Shown here one piece after another: positions 62,604-64,000 of a stretch of DNA of 64,000 bases (the stretch's first letter is position 1; each line of letters opens with the position of its first letter). Source of the stretch: Brevibacterium spongiae (GTDB taxonomy: Bacteria; Actinomycetota; Actinomycetes; Actinomycetales; Brevibacteriaceae); the NCBI RefSeq assembly GCF_026168515.1, contig NZ_CP093443.1:2914001-2978000 (forward strand), written 5' to 3'. The notes below the pieces were generated by a model. It was not told where the DNA came from and ran no database searches. It saw only the letters and a list, made by a program, of their open reading frames with translations. The translations under genes were made by a program, and so were the position numbers.

Positions 62604-64000
62604 TTGGTCTCCTCCGCCGAGGTGGTGGCTGAGTCGCCATCGGCAGCCGGTGCCGCTGTGGCGGGGGGCTGCGCGTCGTCGGTGTCGGCGCCCGAACCGG
62701 CGTCGTCGCTCGAACCGGCGTCGTCGCTCGAACCGGTGGCCTCGTCTGCGTTTGCTGTGGCGGCGAGTGCTTCGTCGGCGGGGACGCCGGCCATCATCAG
62801 GCCCAGCGCCTCGCGGGAGGTCTCGGGTCCGACGATGCCGACGATGCGTCCGGCATACATCACGGCGATGCGGTCGGCGAGGCCGTAGACCTCGTCGAGT
62901 TCGGTCGAGACGATGATGCAGGGGGTGCCGGAGTCGCGTTCGGCGATGACGCGCTTGTGCACGAATTCGATCGATCCGACATCGAGACCGCGGGTGGGCT
63001 GGCTGGCGATGAACAGGCGCAGCTCGCGGCCGAGCTCGCGGGAGAGCACCACCTTCTGCTGGTTGCCTCCAGAGAGGGTCGCGATCGGGTCGGAGACGCT
63101 GCCGAGGCGGATGTCGAATTCGTCGACCTTCTTCTTCGCCTCCTCGGTGATGACCTTCGACCGCATATTCAGACCCTTCGCATAGGGTTCACGGTCGTAG
63201 ACGTCGAGGATCATGTTCTCGCGGATCGCGAATTCGGCGATGATGCCGTCGGTCGACCGATCCTCGGGAACGAAGCCGATACCGGCACCGAGGCGGTCCT
63301 TGACCGAGTTCCCGACAAGGTCCTTCCCGTCGAGGGTGATCGTGCCCAACCGGGGCTCGGTGAGCCCGATGATCGTCTCGGCCAGCTCCGTCTGGCCGTT
63401 GCCCTGGACACCGGCGACGGCGAGGATCTCACCGCGTCGGACGTCGAAGGACACGTCATCGACGACGACGTTCTCGGCCTTGTCGACGACGGTGAGCCCG
63501 CGGACCTGGAACGTCGCATCGCCGGGATCGGCGGCGTCCTTCGCCGTCGTCAGCGACACGGCACGTCCGACCATCTGGCTGGCCAGTTCGGCCTCGGTCG
63601 AGTCCGGCGAGGCCTCACCGACGATCTTGCCGCGGCGGATCACGGTGATCGCATCGGCGATCGCGCGGACCTCGCGGAGTTTGTGGGTGATGAAGACGAT
63701 CGAGGTGCCCTGCTCCTTGAGCTGGCGCATGATCGAGATCAGCTCGTCGGTCTCCTGCGGGGTGAGCACGGCCGTGGGCTCGTCGAGGATGAGGATCTCG
63801 GCGTCGCGGGACAGGGCCTTGATGATCTCCACGCGCTGCTGCGCACCGACCGGAAGATCCTCGATGAGGGCGTCGGGGTCGATGTTGAAGTTGAAGCGGT
63901 CGGAGATCTCCTTGACCCGCTTGCGCGCCTCCGTGAGGTCGAGGAGCCCGAGGCTCTTCGTCGGCTCGTAGCCGAGCGCCACGGATTCGGCGACGGTGAA
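62600..64000 (-). CDS. Nucleoside ABC transporter ATP-binding protein, 5' end missing
   Basis: The last 466 codons of a double-ATPase protein of the sugar/nucleoside (RbsA/NupO) type; the start is beyond the right edge. Visible: end of the first domain with LPVGAQQRVEIIKAL and ILILDEPTAVLTPQE, then the second domain, whose Walker A is diverged (AGVQGNGQTELAETI), with LSGGNQQKVVLSRELG. The C-terminal 55 residues are low-complexity Ser/Asp/Ala, partly from an 18-bp tandem repeat (62701-62736). Next gene outside is expected to be a BmpA-like substrate-binding lipoprotein. Confidence 0.92.
   Translation of the reverse strand, partial: FTVAESVALGYEPTKSLGLLDLTEARKRVKEISDRFNFNIDPDALIEDLPVGAQQRVEIIKALSRDAEILILDEPTAVLTPQETDELISIMRQLKEQGTSIVFITHKLREVRAIADAITVIRRGKIVGEASPDSTEAELASQMVGRAVSLTTAKDAADPGDATFQVRGLTVVDKAENVVVDDVSFDVRRGEILAVAGVQGNGQTELAETIIGLTEPRLGTITLDGKDLVGNSVKDRLGAGIGFVPEDRSTDGIIAEFAIRENMILDVYDREPYAKGLNMRSKVITEEAKKKVDEFDIRLGSVSDPIATLSGGNQQKVVLSRELGRELRLFIASQPTRGLDVGSIEFVHKRVIAERDSGTPCIIVSTELDEVYGLADRIAVMYAGRIVGIVGPETSREALGLMMAGVPADEALAATANADEATGSSDDAGSSDDAGSGADTDDAQPPATAAPAADGDSATTSAEETK

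Overview
This window looks like chromosomal DNA from a high-GC actinomycete of the order Micrococcales, most likely Brevibacterium or a close relative. That is an inference from the G+C-rich third codon positions, the many GTG and TTG starts, the nrdHIE-nrdF class Ib ribonucleotide reductase, the prfB-ftsE-ftsX-smpB-ssrA order, an actinobacterial Tad locus and the tmRNA tag AKSNNRTDFALAA. Most of it is ordinary core genome on both strands. The only mobile element seen is one IS3-family insertion sequence. No rRNA, tRNA, CRISPR array or prophage was found.

Layout. 1-5.2 kb: the start of an M20 amidohydrolase, a mannose-1-phosphate guanylyltransferase, and sdhCDAB ending in a very strong hairpin with 20-bp tandem repeats. 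5.4-7.8 kb: a D,D-carboxypeptidase, a 56-residue unknown protein and a hemerythrin-like protein. 7.9-11.9 kb: nrdF and nrdHIE, with paired NrdR-type boxes upstream of nrdH. 12.5-17.8 kb: a MoxR, DUF58, two VWA, TPR operon. 17.8-28.4 kb: a PLP aminotransferase, then a PucR regulator divergent from a ureohydrolase, a ThDP enzyme and a sodium:solute symporter, then the IS3 element, then a second ThDP enzyme. 28.4-32.4 kb: DUF418 protein, two-component system with an apparently frameshifted kinase, and small membrane proteins.

32.5-38 kb: ssrA, smpB, an M23 peptidase, ftsX, ftsE and prfB. 38.1-44.3 kb: a nitrite/nitric-oxide module on the minus strand, transcribed in the order Cys-rich HTH regulator, NnrS-like membrane protein, a large membrane-cupredoxin-NirK fusion, and flavohemoglobin hmp. 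44.6-53.5 kb: a Tad pilus cluster (tadA, tadB, tadC, a short pilin-like protein and three TadE-like proteins) followed by an EssC-like FtsK/SpoIIIE ATPase. 53.5-64 kb: a GNAT protein, then nucleoside salvage (purine nucleoside phosphorylase, phosphohexomutase-family enzyme, deoC, deoA, cdd) with a nucleoside-type ABC transporter running off the right edge.

The points most worth following are the self-contained NirK fusion with its linked regulator and hmp, the ureohydrolase/ThDP-enzyme/symporter set that resembles an arginine-transaminase-type guanidino pathway, an orphan EssC-like ATPase beside the Tad locus, a dispersed hairpin family that the IS3 element has split, and a strongly over-represented 9-mer (CCGAGGCGG on either strand, about 40 copies counted by eye).
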